Assembly (NCBI RefSeq): GCF_000166195.2
Contig: NZ_CM001403.1
Span: forward strand, 1,736,001 to 1,800,000
DNA length: 64,000 nucleotides
Direction of reading: 5' to 3'
From: Mucilaginibacter paludis DSM 18603
GTDB lineage: Bacteria > Bacteroidota > Bacteroidia > Sphingobacteriales > Sphingobacteriaceae
Made by a program: the position numbers and the translations under genes. The notes beneath the pieces are model-generated. The model had not been told where the DNA came from, did no database searches, and was given only the letters and a program-made list of their open reading frames with translations. Every line of letters begins with the position of its first letter. The stretch's first letter is position 1. Shown here piece after piece: positions 9,655 to 18,900 of this stretch.

Positions 9655-11217
9655 TCAATTCTCCACATTATAATGAAACCAGTCCACATCTAAAAAACCT
9701 GTTCCGGCGTTTTCATCAACGGTGTAAATGGCCAGCCTGGCACCTAAATTATTATCAAAATTGGTTATGGTAAATGGCTCGCCAAAGTTATCGTAGTTAA
9801 CGCCATCGGTGCTGTATAAAAAATGGGCAAGGCCATTGGCATCCCAAGTAGCACGGAACCATACGTTGGCAATTTCAATCTCCTGCCCGTCTGTGGTTTT
9901 GCCTGCGGCATTAAAATATAAGCGCCTGGTGTTTCCCGATTGTATTACACCTATGGTAACAGGGCTTTTACCCAGCAAGCAAAAAGCCGCTATTTGCCCA
10001 TCCGTCATGTGGGCCATATCAAACTTAACGCTGGCAATGCTATGCTGCAAACGCAGGGTTCTTTGCGTGATGATGTTGGGTATTTTGGTAACTACCCTGG
10101 GCTCAAGTGCCTTACTTGAATAAAGCCGCAAATAACCGGGCCGCTCCGTTAACGACCATTTATCGTTATTGGGTTGATAATACCACTCCCATTGTGGCGC
10201 GAGAGTTTTGCCGCCGAAATCGTCGCTGGCTTGTATGGGCTCGGCAGTCAAATCTGTACCGGGCTTTTTTGCCGTCCACACCATACTGCCTATTCCATCT
10301 TTACCCGATGTGCCCCAAACGGGCCAGTCTTTATCCCAGGTAACTGGCAACAAACTTAATTCGCGGCCATCCCATTGCGAAACGCCGTGATGGGTTAAAA
10401 AATACCAGTCGCCTTTTTCTGTCTGTACAAGCCCACCCTGGTTAGGTTCATGATCAGCCTTATGGATCAGTTGCCGGTGTTCCAGGTATGGCCCCGCGAT
10501 GTTGGCCGACCGCTCCATAAATGGCATCCGTCCCTCTGGGGTAACCTCGCTGTAAAAGTGATAGTAATAATTTTTGATCTTATAGAGCTTATTGGCTTCG
10601 CTGCCTTTACCCTGATGAATGAGCTGATCCATCCCCGGTAACAAACGCTCTCCACCTGCATCCATTTTAAACAGATGAATTTTATAGCCATCGGCAAAAT
10701 TGGTGGCAACCAGATAGGCCTGTCCGTTATCGTCCCAAAAAGGGCAGGGATCATCCCAGCCGGGCGCATTGAGCAATGGTATTAAAGGTTTCCAGGGGCC
10801 CGAAATTTTGGTAGCCGATGTTACAAAGATGCCGTAGTCGGGGTCGGTAAAATAAACGTAAAATTTATTATCGTGGTAGCGGATAGCTCCAGCCCAAATA
10901 CCCCGGCTGGCCCCCTGCATCTTATCGTAATTATATTGAGCGCTTATCTGCGTAAGATTGTCAACGGCATGGCCTGCAATTTTCCAGTTCACTAAATCTT
11001 TGGAAGTTAAGATGACCATGCCCGGCGACAGGTTTATGGTGCCCGAGATACAATAATAATCGGCGCCCACGCGGATGATATCCGGGTCGTGAAAATCACC
11101 GGGCAGGATAGGGTTGGCGTAGGTACCATTATGCTGATCGCCCCATTTTGCGCTTTGCGCTAAAACCTGGATAGTCAATGTCAAAAATAATAGGAACGCA
11201 TAGAATGCCTTTAACAT
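9655..11217 (-). CDS. Secreted glycoside hydrolase family 43 (beta-xylosidase/arabinanase-like)
   Basis: Predicted exported enzyme cleaving xylan- or arabinan-type side chains; 520 residues with a signal peptide ending near VLAQ (residue 21). The five-bladed propeller begins at GTYANPILPGDFHDPDIIRV, with the general-base Asp in HDPD (about residue 44). The pKa-modulating Asp is in GWDDPCPFWDD and the acid Glu in GKGSEANKLY. The C-terminal ~180 residues (from ASDDFGG) resemble the concanavalin-like module found in GH43 beta-xylosidases. Substrate cannot be decided from sequence. No SusC/D genes are adjacent, so it is not in a classical polysaccharide utilisation locus here. The GH28 pectinase 3 kb away suggests a shared plant-polymer diet. 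Confidence 0.92.
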   Translation of the reverse strand: MLKAFYAFLLFLTLTIQVLAQSAKWGDQHNGTYANPILPGDFHDPDIIRVGADYYCISGTINLSPGMVILTSKDLVNWKIAGHAVDNLTQISAQYNYDKMQGASRGIWAGAIRYHDNKFYVYFTDPDYGIFVTSATKISGPWKPLIPLLNAPGWDDPCPFWDDNGQAYLVATNFADGYKIHLFKMDAGGERLLPGMDQLIHQGKGSEANKLYKIKNYYYHFYSEVTPEGRMPFMERSANIAGPYLEHRQLIHKADHEPNQGGLVQTEKGDWYFLTHHGVSQWDGRELSLLPVTWDKDWPVWGTSGKDGIGSMVWTAKKPGTDLTAEPIQASDDFGGKTLAPQWEWYYQPNNDKWSLTERPGYLRLYSSKALEPRVVTKIPNIITQRTLRLQHSIASVKFDMAHMTDGQIAAFCLLGKSPVTIGVIQSGNTRRLYFNAAGKTTDGQEIEIANVWFRATWDANGLAHFLYSTDGVNYDNFGEPFTITNFDNNLGARLAIYTVDENAGTGFLDVDWFHYNVEN

Positions 11218-11371
11218 GGTCCGTTTTGGTAAAAAACAAAAATATCTAATTTTTTAAGCTTACGCGATAATTTACGACATATTGATAACTCGCATCGGGT
11301 TTAATATTTTTAAGGATATTATAAAATATATCCGCCTGTTGTTCTATATTAGTCACGCAACATCGTCATTT

Positions 11372-11956
11372 ATGAAGTTAAAAATAACGCTTTTTGTTTT
11401 GTTCCTATTGAGTTTTTCGGCGGCCAGAGCCCAAACCGTTTTTGATACCTATGTTGATTTTAATAATGCGGTGTACCAAGGCCAGACCGCCACGGCTTTC
11501 ACACTCGCCGATCAGATCATCAATAGCAAGGAAAAGCTGCCCGCAAAATCGGAAGTTAACTTTTACCAGAAACTCGGCCGCTTATACGAAACCCAGCAGC
11601 AGGCCGCCAAGGCTATTATGTATTACGAACGCGTAGCCGCTGCCGAACCCAATTATTACACCGCGCAACGGGCGCTTGGCTACCTGTATATGCAACGCAC
11701 CAACGAGCTCGGCAAAAAGTTAAATGCCTCGGCTGCCAACAAGACGGCATATTTGCAAAACATGGCCGAGTATAAAAAGGCTGTGACCAAGTGCCTGCCG
11801 TACCTGGAAAAGGCGCAGGCCTGCGATCCGGACGATCAAACGCTCAACACCATTAAAAGCCTGTACCACGCCATTGGCGACGATGCCGGCATAAAATCGT
11901 TGGATGGGCGTTTAAAGCAAATGAGCGCCAATTGTGTATCGCTTTTAACCAACTGA
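11372..11956 (+). CDS. Exported TPR-containing protein
   Basis: A 194-residue protein with a signal peptide (MKLKITLFVLFLLSFSAARAQ) followed by helical repeats typical of tetratricopeptides: KSEVNFYQKLGRLYETQQQA, AIMYYERVAAAEPNYYTAQR, and YLEKAQACDPDDQTLNTIK. It probably acts as a periplasmic scaffold; no partner is evident. The start at 11372 is chosen because the signal peptide begins exactly there; the 30 upstream in-frame residues are not signal-like. Its stop lies at the edge of a large palindromic repeat. Confidence 0.75.
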   Translation: MKLKITLFVLFLLSFSAARAQTVFDTYVDFNNAVYQGQTATAFTLADQIINSKEKLPAKSEVNFYQKLGRLYETQQQAAKAIMYYERVAAAEPNYYTAQRALGYLYMQRTNELGKKLNASAANKTAYLQNMAEYKKAVTKCLPYLEKAQACDPDDQTLNTIKSLYHAIGDDAGIKSLDGRLKQMSANCVSLLTN

Positions 11957-12213
11957 TCCATCAGGGCAAACGCATTAAAAAAGTTCATTTGACTTGATGG
12001 GTGCAAAAAGGGAAACCTGACAAGGAGGCACCTACGGAGCCAAAACTTCTTTTTTTTGTCCCCTATAGACAGGAAGCTCCTACCGGAGCTCTTTAACGGT
12101 TTGTTTTTGACTCCAGCGGAGTCGCCTGTTTATAGGAAAGCCTTGAACCTTGCTTTGGCTCCGTAGGTGCCTCCTGTTAATTTTAAATGCCTTTGCCCTG
12201 ACTGATCCATCTG
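11955..12213. repeat. ~259-bp long-palindrome repeat element
   Basis: The element is an imperfect palindrome. Outer arms share GATCCATCAGGGCAAA-like ends (11955 region and, inverted, to 12213). A perfect 22-bp inverted pair lies at 12023-12044 and 12154-12175, containing GGCACCTACGGAGCC. Inner arms are CCTATAGACAGG (12062-12073) and CCTGTTTATAGG (12125-12136), enclosing small hairpins. A rearranged, inverted relative is at 20082-20278 and a partial copy at 24048-24110. No ORF is inside, so it behaves like a MITE or large REP element. Confidence 0.85.
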
Positions 12214-12259
12214 CAAGATGTAATTTTGAATTAAAATCACATCTAAAATTTAACGTTCC

Positions 12260-12267
12260 TATCTTTG
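12260..12267 (+). promoter_or_regulatory. Candidate -7 box for the MFS gene
   Basis: TATCTTTG matches the Bacteroidota TAnnTTTG -7 element. A start of transcription about 5-7 nt downstream would leave only a short leader before the GTG at 12285. No convincing -33 TTG is at the right spacing, so this is tentative. Confidence 0.35.
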
Positions 12268-12284
12268 CGGCAAGATTGATACCT

Positions 12285-13505
12285 GTGGATAGAAAACGAT
12301 ATATTATACTCATACTGATTTTAGGAACCCTATCCGCGTTAAGCCCCTTCTCTATCGATATGTACCTGCCCGCGTTCCCGGCCATTGCCCGCGACCTGCA
12401 TACATCGGTAGCCCATATTCAACTATCGCTAACCAGCTATTTTATAGGCATATCCATAGGGCAGCTGATATACGGCCCCCTGCTTGATCGCTTTGGCCGT
12501 AAAAAACCCTTGTACATTGGCTTACTGGTATACGTGCTGGCATCGTTAGGTTGCGCTGTTACCAAATCGGCCAATATATTGATCGCGATGAGGCTGCTAC
12601 AGGCCCTGGGCAGCTGCGCTGGAATGGTTGCCGCGCGGGCCCTGGTAAGGGACCTTTTCCCGGTAGGCGATATAGCGAAGGTATTTTCGTTGTTGCTACT
12701 GGTGATAGCGGTTTCGCCCATGGTAGCCCCAACGGTGGGCGGCTATGTTAGCGCGGCCTTTGGCTGGCATGCGGTATTTATCATCCTTACCTCCATAGCG
12801 GTGCTGATATTGGCAGGATGCGTGTTTTGGCTTCCCCAGGGCCGCGAGGCAGATCAGCAACTCTCGCTCAAACCCAAAGCCATCGTTAATAATTTTCACA
12901 GTGTATTTAAGCACCCTTATTTTTATACTTACGCCATTACGGGCGGCGTGGCATCGGCAAGCCAGTATGCTTATTTGTCGGGCTCATCTGATGTTTTTAT
13001 TAATTATTACCACGTGAGCCAGAAACAGTACGGCTGGATATTTGCCTTTATTGCCGCCGGGCTTATCGGCTCCAGCCAGGTAAACAGCGTTTTGCTGCGG
13101 AGCTTTAAAAGCGAACAGGTAATTAAGGTTGCCCTTTTTATCCAGAGCTTAGTTGGCATTACGCTGTTTACCGCTACACTAAACGGCTGGATTAGCGAGG
13201 CCGGGATGATTGTGCTGATATTTTTGTTTTTATGCTGCCAGGGCTTTATATCGCCCAATGCCTCGGCCTTATCACTCGCGCCTTTTGCCAAACAGGCCGG
13301 CAGTGCATCGGCTTTAATGGGCACCTTGCAAATGGGTATTGGCGCATGTGCATCGGCCATGGTGAGCTTTTTGAACAACGGCACCGCCCTACCCATGACG
13401 GGCATTATGGTTGTTTGCGCCATCTGCGGATGTATCTTACTTTTTGCAGGCAGCAAAATGATCAGCCATAAAATAATTAATCAACCTTTATTAACTACAG
13501 AATAG
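12285..13505 (+). CDS. Bcr/CflA-type multidrug efflux MFS transporter
   Basis: Predicted proton-coupled drug exporter of the inner membrane: 406 residues from the chosen GTG, about 12 TM segments. Family features are PFSIDMYLPAFPAIARDL in TM1, the motif A loop GPLLDRFGRKKPLYIGLLVY and the TM4/5 block ALGSCAGMVAARALVRDLF. The GTG at 12285 (VDRKRYIILILILG) gives the usual family length; the frame is open further upstream only because it reads through the palindromic repeat. The small membrane-protein gene begins 6 bp after its stop. Substrate is unknown. Confidence 0.85.
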   Translation: MDRKRYIILILILGTLSALSPFSIDMYLPAFPAIARDLHTSVAHIQLSLTSYFIGISIGQLIYGPLLDRFGRKKPLYIGLLVYVLASLGCAVTKSANILIAMRLLQALGSCAGMVAARALVRDLFPVGDIAKVFSLLLLVIAVSPMVAPTVGGYVSAAFGWHAVFIILTSIAVLILAGCVFWLPQGREADQQLSLKPKAIVNNFHSVFKHPYFYTYAITGGVASASQYAYLSGSSDVFINYYHVSQKQYGWIFAFIAAGLIGSSQVNSVLLRSFKSEQVIKVALFIQSLVGITLFTATLNGWISEAGMIVLIFLFLCCQGFISPNASALSLAPFAKQAGSASALMGTLQMGIGACASAMVSFLNNGTALPMTGIMVVCAICGCILLFAGSKMISHKIINQPLLTTE

Positions 13506-13511
13506 CCGGAT

Positions 13512-13823
13512 ATGAAAATAAGCCGTATTGCAGCCAAAGTAATGGTGAGGTTGTTGCTTTTCCTGGTGTTATTGGCCCTTGTTCCGTTTTTTACAGGCAA
13601 TACAATGAACCAGCAATTGCATGAAATTTATATCATGACCAATAATAAATGGATATTGATATTCCCTATCCTGCTATTGATCGGCTTTATTACCTTGCTG
13701 ATCACCTGTACTGTACAAAAATATACCAAGCCCGATATCAACTGGTTGCTGGTTTTAAATTCCGTTATGCTGATAGCTTATGGCATAAGCATTTATATCC
13801 GCCTCTCGCATTTGATCAAGTAG
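13512..13823 (+). CDS. Small membrane protein of unknown function
   Basis: A 103-residue protein with three hydrophobic segments (about 12-28, 47-66 and 76-96), starting 6 bp after the MFS stop, so it is probably co-transcribed. The family is not recognised and no motif was found. Its position suggests an accessory role to the exporter, but that is only inference. It ends 7 bp before the convergent GH28 stop. Confidence 0.6.
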   Translation: MKISRIAAKVMVRLLLFLVLLALVPFFTGNTMNQQLHEIYIMTNNKWILIFPILLLIGFITLLITCTVQKYTKPDINWLLVLNSVMLIAYGISIYIRLSHLIK

Positions 13824-13830
13824 GCCGCGC

Positions 13831-15459
13831 CTACTTGATGATTACGGCGCTTTTAGGTACACCTGGCCCTAACTTAACAGCGTTTTGCACCTTGCTCACA
13901 TTGGTTGCTGTGACCGTTATCCCCGAAGTTTTAGGCCCGTCCGCAGCTATGAACACGGTAGCTGCTCCATCAAACCCGGCATTAACAATATTGATATTGC
14001 GCGAATTATTTAAGGTGTAAACAGTTTTATCGGGCGAGATAATCTTTACGTTTTTCAGCGTAATATCTGCCGCTTCCAGGGCGCTGAAGGCTTTAGTTGC
14101 CGAGATGGTTACATCCGTGAGGTCGATTTTGCTAACCGGCATTTCGGGCAGGCCGACAATTGAAACGGCTACTTTGGCGTTATTGCAATAGACATTGCTG
14201 ATGTGAAAATCCTCAAAACGCGGGGTTTTATCATCAACCGCCACCGGCCCTTTATCGCCCTCCGGGCCGGCATCTTCATAATAGGTACTAAACAAAATGG
14301 CTTCGTTCAAAATATCGTGCATGTAAATATGATCGATAAAAACATTGTGGACCAGCCCGCCACGCCCGCGACTGCTTTTGATACGGATGCCTACATCGGT
14401 ATTTACAAAAGTGTTGTTGGTTACCCAGATGTTGTTCATACCGCCATCGGTATTGCTGCCCACCACAAAACCGCCATGCGCGTGGTATACAATGTTTTCG
14501 GCAATAATCACATTCTCTAAGGCCGCTGTGCCTTTATCCTTACTCCCACTCGATTTCATGCAGATACCGTCGTCCCCGGCATGTACCGTGCAATGATAAA
14601 CGATGGCGTTTTTACAGGTTGAAAGGTCGATAGCATCTCCGTTCTGGGCGTAATACTCGTTCTCAATCTTCACATTCCGGATAATCAGGTTGGTACAACC
14701 CTTGGGATTAAAAGCAAAATTTGGCGAATTTTTAAAGGTTGGCCCGTCTATCAAAACGTTTTTGCTATTGGCCACAATCACCATGATGGGGCGTAAAAAA
14801 TCTTTAGCGGGGGCATAGTCGGCCTCGGTTAAATCTTTTTTCCCTTTCAGGGTTTTTAAGTAGGCCTCCCCTTCCATGCCCTGCTGAGTTGGCCACCACA
14901 TAGCGCCATCTTTACTAAGCACACCGCCCGATTTAACCAAATCGTTCCAAAGCGTTGGTGCGGCTTTTGTTTTTTTCAACGGGCGCCAGGTATCACCCGC
15001 GCCATCGTATATACCATCGCCGGTGATGGCCACATTTTCCAGTTTTTCGCCGTACAATTGCGGCTTACCCCTACCGTTCATCACCGAATACAGCGAATGA
15101 TCGGCACTGAACAGGATAAGCGCGCCATGATCAGCATGTAAATTGATATTGCTTTTCAGCTCTATCGGGCCGGTGAGCCATAAGCCTGCCGGAATTAAAA
15201 CTGTGCCCCCGCCCGCTGCTGAGCAGGCCGCGATAGCTTTAGCGATGGCCCCGGTATTTAAGGTTTGTCCATCGCCTACGGCGCCAAAATCTTTAATGTT
15301 AAAAGTACGGTCGGCAAATTGAGGCGCGGCTATGGTGCCCATTTTAAAGGGAGCGTTTTTGATGTAGTACTCCATATCACGCTCCTGCCCAAAGGCAACG
15401 GAACTGCAAAAGTAAAGCACCGTTAAAAGCGCAAGCAAATTCAATTTACTATTTTTCAT
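13831..15459 (-). CDS. Secreted glycoside hydrolase family 28 (polygalacturonase-like)
   Basis: Exported pectin-degrading right-handed beta-helix enzyme; 542 residues with a signal peptide ending at VAFGQ (about 25). The domain start FNIKDFGAVGDGQTLNTGAI is typical of bacterial GH28. The four active-site blocks are recognisable: NGDAIDL (NTD-type), AGDDGICMKSSG (catalytic DD pair), HGGFVVGSNTDGG (GHG-type) and GIRIKSSRGRGG (RIK). A 70-residue insertion around residues 160-230 is seen in many Bacteroidota members. Linkage preference (homogalacturonan or rhamnogalacturonan) is undetermined. It is monocistronic and converges with the small membrane-protein gene. Confidence 0.92.
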   Translation of the reverse strand: MKNSKLNLLALLTVLYFCSSVAFGQERDMEYYIKNAPFKMGTIAAPQFADRTFNIKDFGAVGDGQTLNTGAIAKAIAACSAAGGGTVLIPAGLWLTGPIELKSNINLHADHGALILFSADHSLYSVMNGRGKPQLYGEKLENVAITGDGIYDGAGDTWRPLKKTKAAPTLWNDLVKSGGVLSKDGAMWWPTQQGMEGEAYLKTLKGKKDLTEADYAPAKDFLRPIMVIVANSKNVLIDGPTFKNSPNFAFNPKGCTNLIIRNVKIENEYYAQNGDAIDLSTCKNAIVYHCTVHAGDDGICMKSSGSKDKGTAALENVIIAENIVYHAHGGFVVGSNTDGGMNNIWVTNNTFVNTDVGIRIKSSRGRGGLVHNVFIDHIYMHDILNEAILFSTYYEDAGPEGDKGPVAVDDKTPRFEDFHISNVYCNNAKVAVSIVGLPEMPVSKIDLTDVTISATKAFSALEAADITLKNVKIISPDKTVYTLNNSRNINIVNAGFDGAATVFIAADGPKTSGITVTATNVSKVQNAVKLGPGVPKSAVIIK

Positions 15460-15631
15460 AAGCTATATCTTGCTGTTTAATAATTGGTTCAGGTAAACAA
15501 ACAGTTGTACTATTAAGCAATGCTAACGAGTTTTTTGCTATGAATAAGGGTTTAAGCGCAATTTATTTGTGCAATCGTTGCCGGGAACGATAGGCGGGTG
15601 AGAACTTGATTATTAAGAGCTTCTCTCCGAG

Positions 15632-15734
15632 CGTCATTGCGAGGAACGAAGCAATCTCTACCCAGGCAGAGCGGTCATGCTTATTCGTTCTGTATAGTTT
15701 AGAGATTGCTTCGTCGTTCCTCCTCGCAATGACG
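15632..15734. repeat. 103-bp hairpin repeat, copy 1 (CGTCATTGCGAGG family)
   Basis: The left arm begins CGTCATTGCGAGGAACGAAG and the right arm ends with its near-exact reverse complement (CGAAG...CCTCGCAATGACG). A ~40-bp centre contains GCGGTCATGCTTATTCG. The second copy, 45 bp further on, is nearly identical. Confidence 0.9.
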
Positions 15735-15779
15735 ATCGGGTAGTTGAGGTAAGAAGCTGACTATGAGCAAACTGCCCAT

Positions 15780-15882
15780 CGTCATTGCGAGGTACGAAGC
15801 AATCTCTACGCAGGCAAAGCGGTCATGCTTATTCGCTCTGTATAGCTTAGAAATTGCTTCGTCGTTCCTCCTCGCAATGACG
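15780..15882. repeat. 103-bp hairpin repeat, copy 2
   Basis: Same length and orientation as 15632-15734, with a few substitutions (for example GAGGTACGAAG in the left arm). Transcripts across the pair could form two long hairpins downstream of smc. Confidence 0.9.
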
Positions 15883-15933
15883 ATGGGGTACGAAGCTGAT
15901 TAATTATAAGCAAACTTACACCATCTCCAAACC

Positions 15934-18900
15934 TTAGTCCGCCAGCTCCCGCATGTCAACGGGTACCACCCTTGATATCCCTTGCTCTACCATAGTTACG
16001 CCGTAAATAATATCGGTACTGGCGATGGTTCGTTTGTTATGCGATACGATGATGAACTGCGAATCTTTGGAGAATTTGCGGATGATGTTGTTGAATTTAT
16101 CAATATTGGTATCATCAAGAGGGGCATCCACCTCATCAAAAATACAGAAGGGGGCAGGTTTTAACAGATATAACGAAAATAGGATAGCCGTAGCGGTGAG
16201 CGTTTTTTCGCCTCCGGATAATTGATTGATGGAGAGCGGCCGTTTGCCCTTGGGCTTGGCGATGATATCAATGTCAGATTCCAGGGGATTATTAGGGTCG
16301 CTCAATATCAGGTCGCAGGAATCTTCCTCGTTAAATAACGAGCGGAATACCTTGATAAAGTTCTCGCGCACCATCGTGAATGCCGACATAAATTTTTCTT
16401 TAGCCGTGTCGTCAATCTCCTGTATGGTAGCCAGCAGGGACGACTTGGCTTCGCTCAAATCTTTTTTTTGCGCCTGGATAAATTCGTAACGTTCGCTCAT
16501 CTCTTTGTAAGCCTCTACCGCCATCGGGTTAATGGCCCCAAAATCGTCCAGCTGTTTTTTCAGCTTTTCGGTTTTATCGCGAAGCTCAGACTCTGTTTCG
16601 TCGGCGGGTACTTCGGCATCTAACAGATCCTGGATATCCACATTAAACTCAACCGAAAGGCGTTCTTTCAGGGCATTCAGTTCGAGCTTTAAGTTGTTCT
16701 TTTTATCCTTCAGTTCATTCTCTATTAACTCGGCGTTATCCTTGTTCCTTCTTAACGTACTGATTTCATTTTCGGCCTGGGTAATATTGCCGCGGAAAGT
16801 ATAATACTCCTGCTCGGCCTGCTGGGCCGCCTTTTCCAATTCCTCACGCTGACTGTACATTTCAAGCAGATCCTCATCCGAATGATCGGATTGCTTCATA
16901 TTTTCCTGTATCGCTATCTTTACGATATCCAGCTCGGCATTATTTTTTTTAATCCGTTGGTCCAGCGTTTCCTGCTGTATCTCGCGGTATTCCAGATCTT
17001 TCACCAAACCCGAAACTTTATTTTGCTGCTGATGGAAACCTATATTTTGCTGATTATACCGGTTGGACTGTACCGACAAACGTTCCGATAATTCGGCAAA
17101 GGCACTTTGCTTTTCGAGCATCAGTTCGCTCTGCGTTTGCTTTTGCTCCTTCAGGTCGGCCAGGGTGGGTAATAGCCGCTGGGTTTCATCGTTAATACTG
17201 GCTATTTTGCGGGCAATATCATCCTTGCGGTTACGGCTGCTTTCAATAAAGGTTTGGTATTGTTCCCGCCGTGTTTTTACGGTCACCATTTCGGTATTCA
17301 GCCGGTTAATCTCCTGCTGTTTCTGGTTAATCTCGTTTGTTTTGCCCGATCCCTTTAAAGCCGTCAGCTTGCTTTGCAACTCCTCAATGCGGCTTTTATA
17401 TTTGGTGATCTGGGCTTCGTGCGTTTTAATTTCTTTGGCCAGGTTCTCCAGGTTTTTGGCCCGGCCTATCCGTTTACCCTCAAACAAACCCACCGAACCA
17501 CCGGCCATGGTGAGCTTTGATTTACTGAACTTGCCGCTTTTGCCCAATACAATAATGCCTTCGGGCAATATATCGCTGTTTAGCTGGCCTTCGGCCTGAT
17601 CGGCAACCAGGTACACGTTCTTTAACAAATAATTACACAGCGGCGCATAACGTTTTTCAACCTCAACCACATCCAATGCCGGTATCCAGTTTTCAGGCTG
17701 AGCAAAAGGTATCGGCGCATATTCGGCTGGGTAGTTGCTCAGTATAAAAAATTGCGCCCTGCCCCTGGCCGAGTTGCTCAACAGGTTAATGGCGCTGATG
17801 GCTTCGTTATAATCCTCTACCACATAGTGGTTCATCAGGGGTTCCAGGTAGTTCTCTATCGCTACGCGATATTCTTCTCGGCAAAAAAGCACATCGCTAA
17901 ATAAGGGCGCGTTGCGTGCCCATTCGCTGTTCTTCTTTAAAAAGCGGATCGATTCGGGGAAACCTTCCAGGTTATCAACCAAACTCTTGGTGAGGTTATA
18001 TTCGTTTTGTTTGGCGTCTACCTTACGGCTTTCTAATGTCAGCGTATCCTTGGTATTGCCAATCTCTATTTCAGTATCTTTAATTTCTTCGCGCAGTTTG
18101 GTTTCAAAATCAACCGCGGTTTGATGTTCGCGCTCTAACGTTTCGGCGCGGGTTTCCAATTCGGCAATAACCTGGTTAAAATGGCTTAACTCGGCCTCCT
18201 TATTGGTGGCGTCTTCCATGTTGCGCTGGCTTTCCTGCTCAAGCGCTTGCTGCTGGATCTGTAAAATATCCAGGTCCTTTTCTGTTTTGTAGATCTGGTT
18301 TTGCAGCCTGTTGTTAATATTACTGATCTCGTCCAGCTCACTTTTGCCGTAAGCCTGTTCCTGCCGCGCTTCATCAACAGCCTCCTTTAAATCGGCCAGG
18401 CTATCTATCAGGGTTTGCAGCTTTTCTTCTTCCTGCAGCTTCTCTTCCGACAGGCGCTTAATATTATACAGAATATGGTTTAGCTGGTTGGTATCGCGCT
18501 CAAGCTCATCAAGCAAACGGGTTTCTTTATCCTTCTGAAACTTAAGCTGTTCGTTCTTAATCTTTTTCTCACTTTCGTAAGCCCTTATTTTAGCCACGTA
18601 CTCATTAGTAGCCTTTTGCTGCGTAGCCAGGTTTTTCTCTTTGGTCAGGCTTTCGAGCTTTTGTTTTTGCAGGTCGGCCTCCAGCACATCAATATGCCTT
18701 ACAATGTCGCCCTTTTCAATCTGTTGCTTTTGTTCCAGATCCTCAATCCGCTTCAACGATTCGCTGAAAGATACGATGCGGAAGGAGGCCAGCATAATGC
18801 TCAGCGTTTTATATTGCTCTTTTAAGCGGTAATAGCGCTCGGTTTTTTTGGCCTGGTTCTCTAAGGTTTTTAAATTTTTCTCTATCTCGAATAACAAGTC

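Larger units (their letters stand above)
15460..15933. other. Gap between the GH28 gene and smc, mostly palindromic repeats
   Basis: About 205 of these 474 bp are two copies of one hairpin repeat (listed separately). The remainder, 15460-15631, would hold the GH28 promoter; no clear TAnnTTTG was identified. No coding sequence is seen. Confidence 0.6.

Noticed and set aside
9458..9658. 66-codon minus-strand frame between guaA and the GH43 gene
   Set aside because: It consists of the dispersed 40-bp repeat plus guaA leader and has no recognisable protein; its NQKLPLQG stretch is repeat-derived.
12150..12284. N-terminal extension of the MFS transporter
   Set aside because: It reads through the palindromic repeat; family length and TM1 fit the GTG at 12285.
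17063..17599. 178-codon plus-strand frame opposite smc
   Set aside because: Antisense shadow of coiled-coil and hinge coding sequence with no protein-like features.
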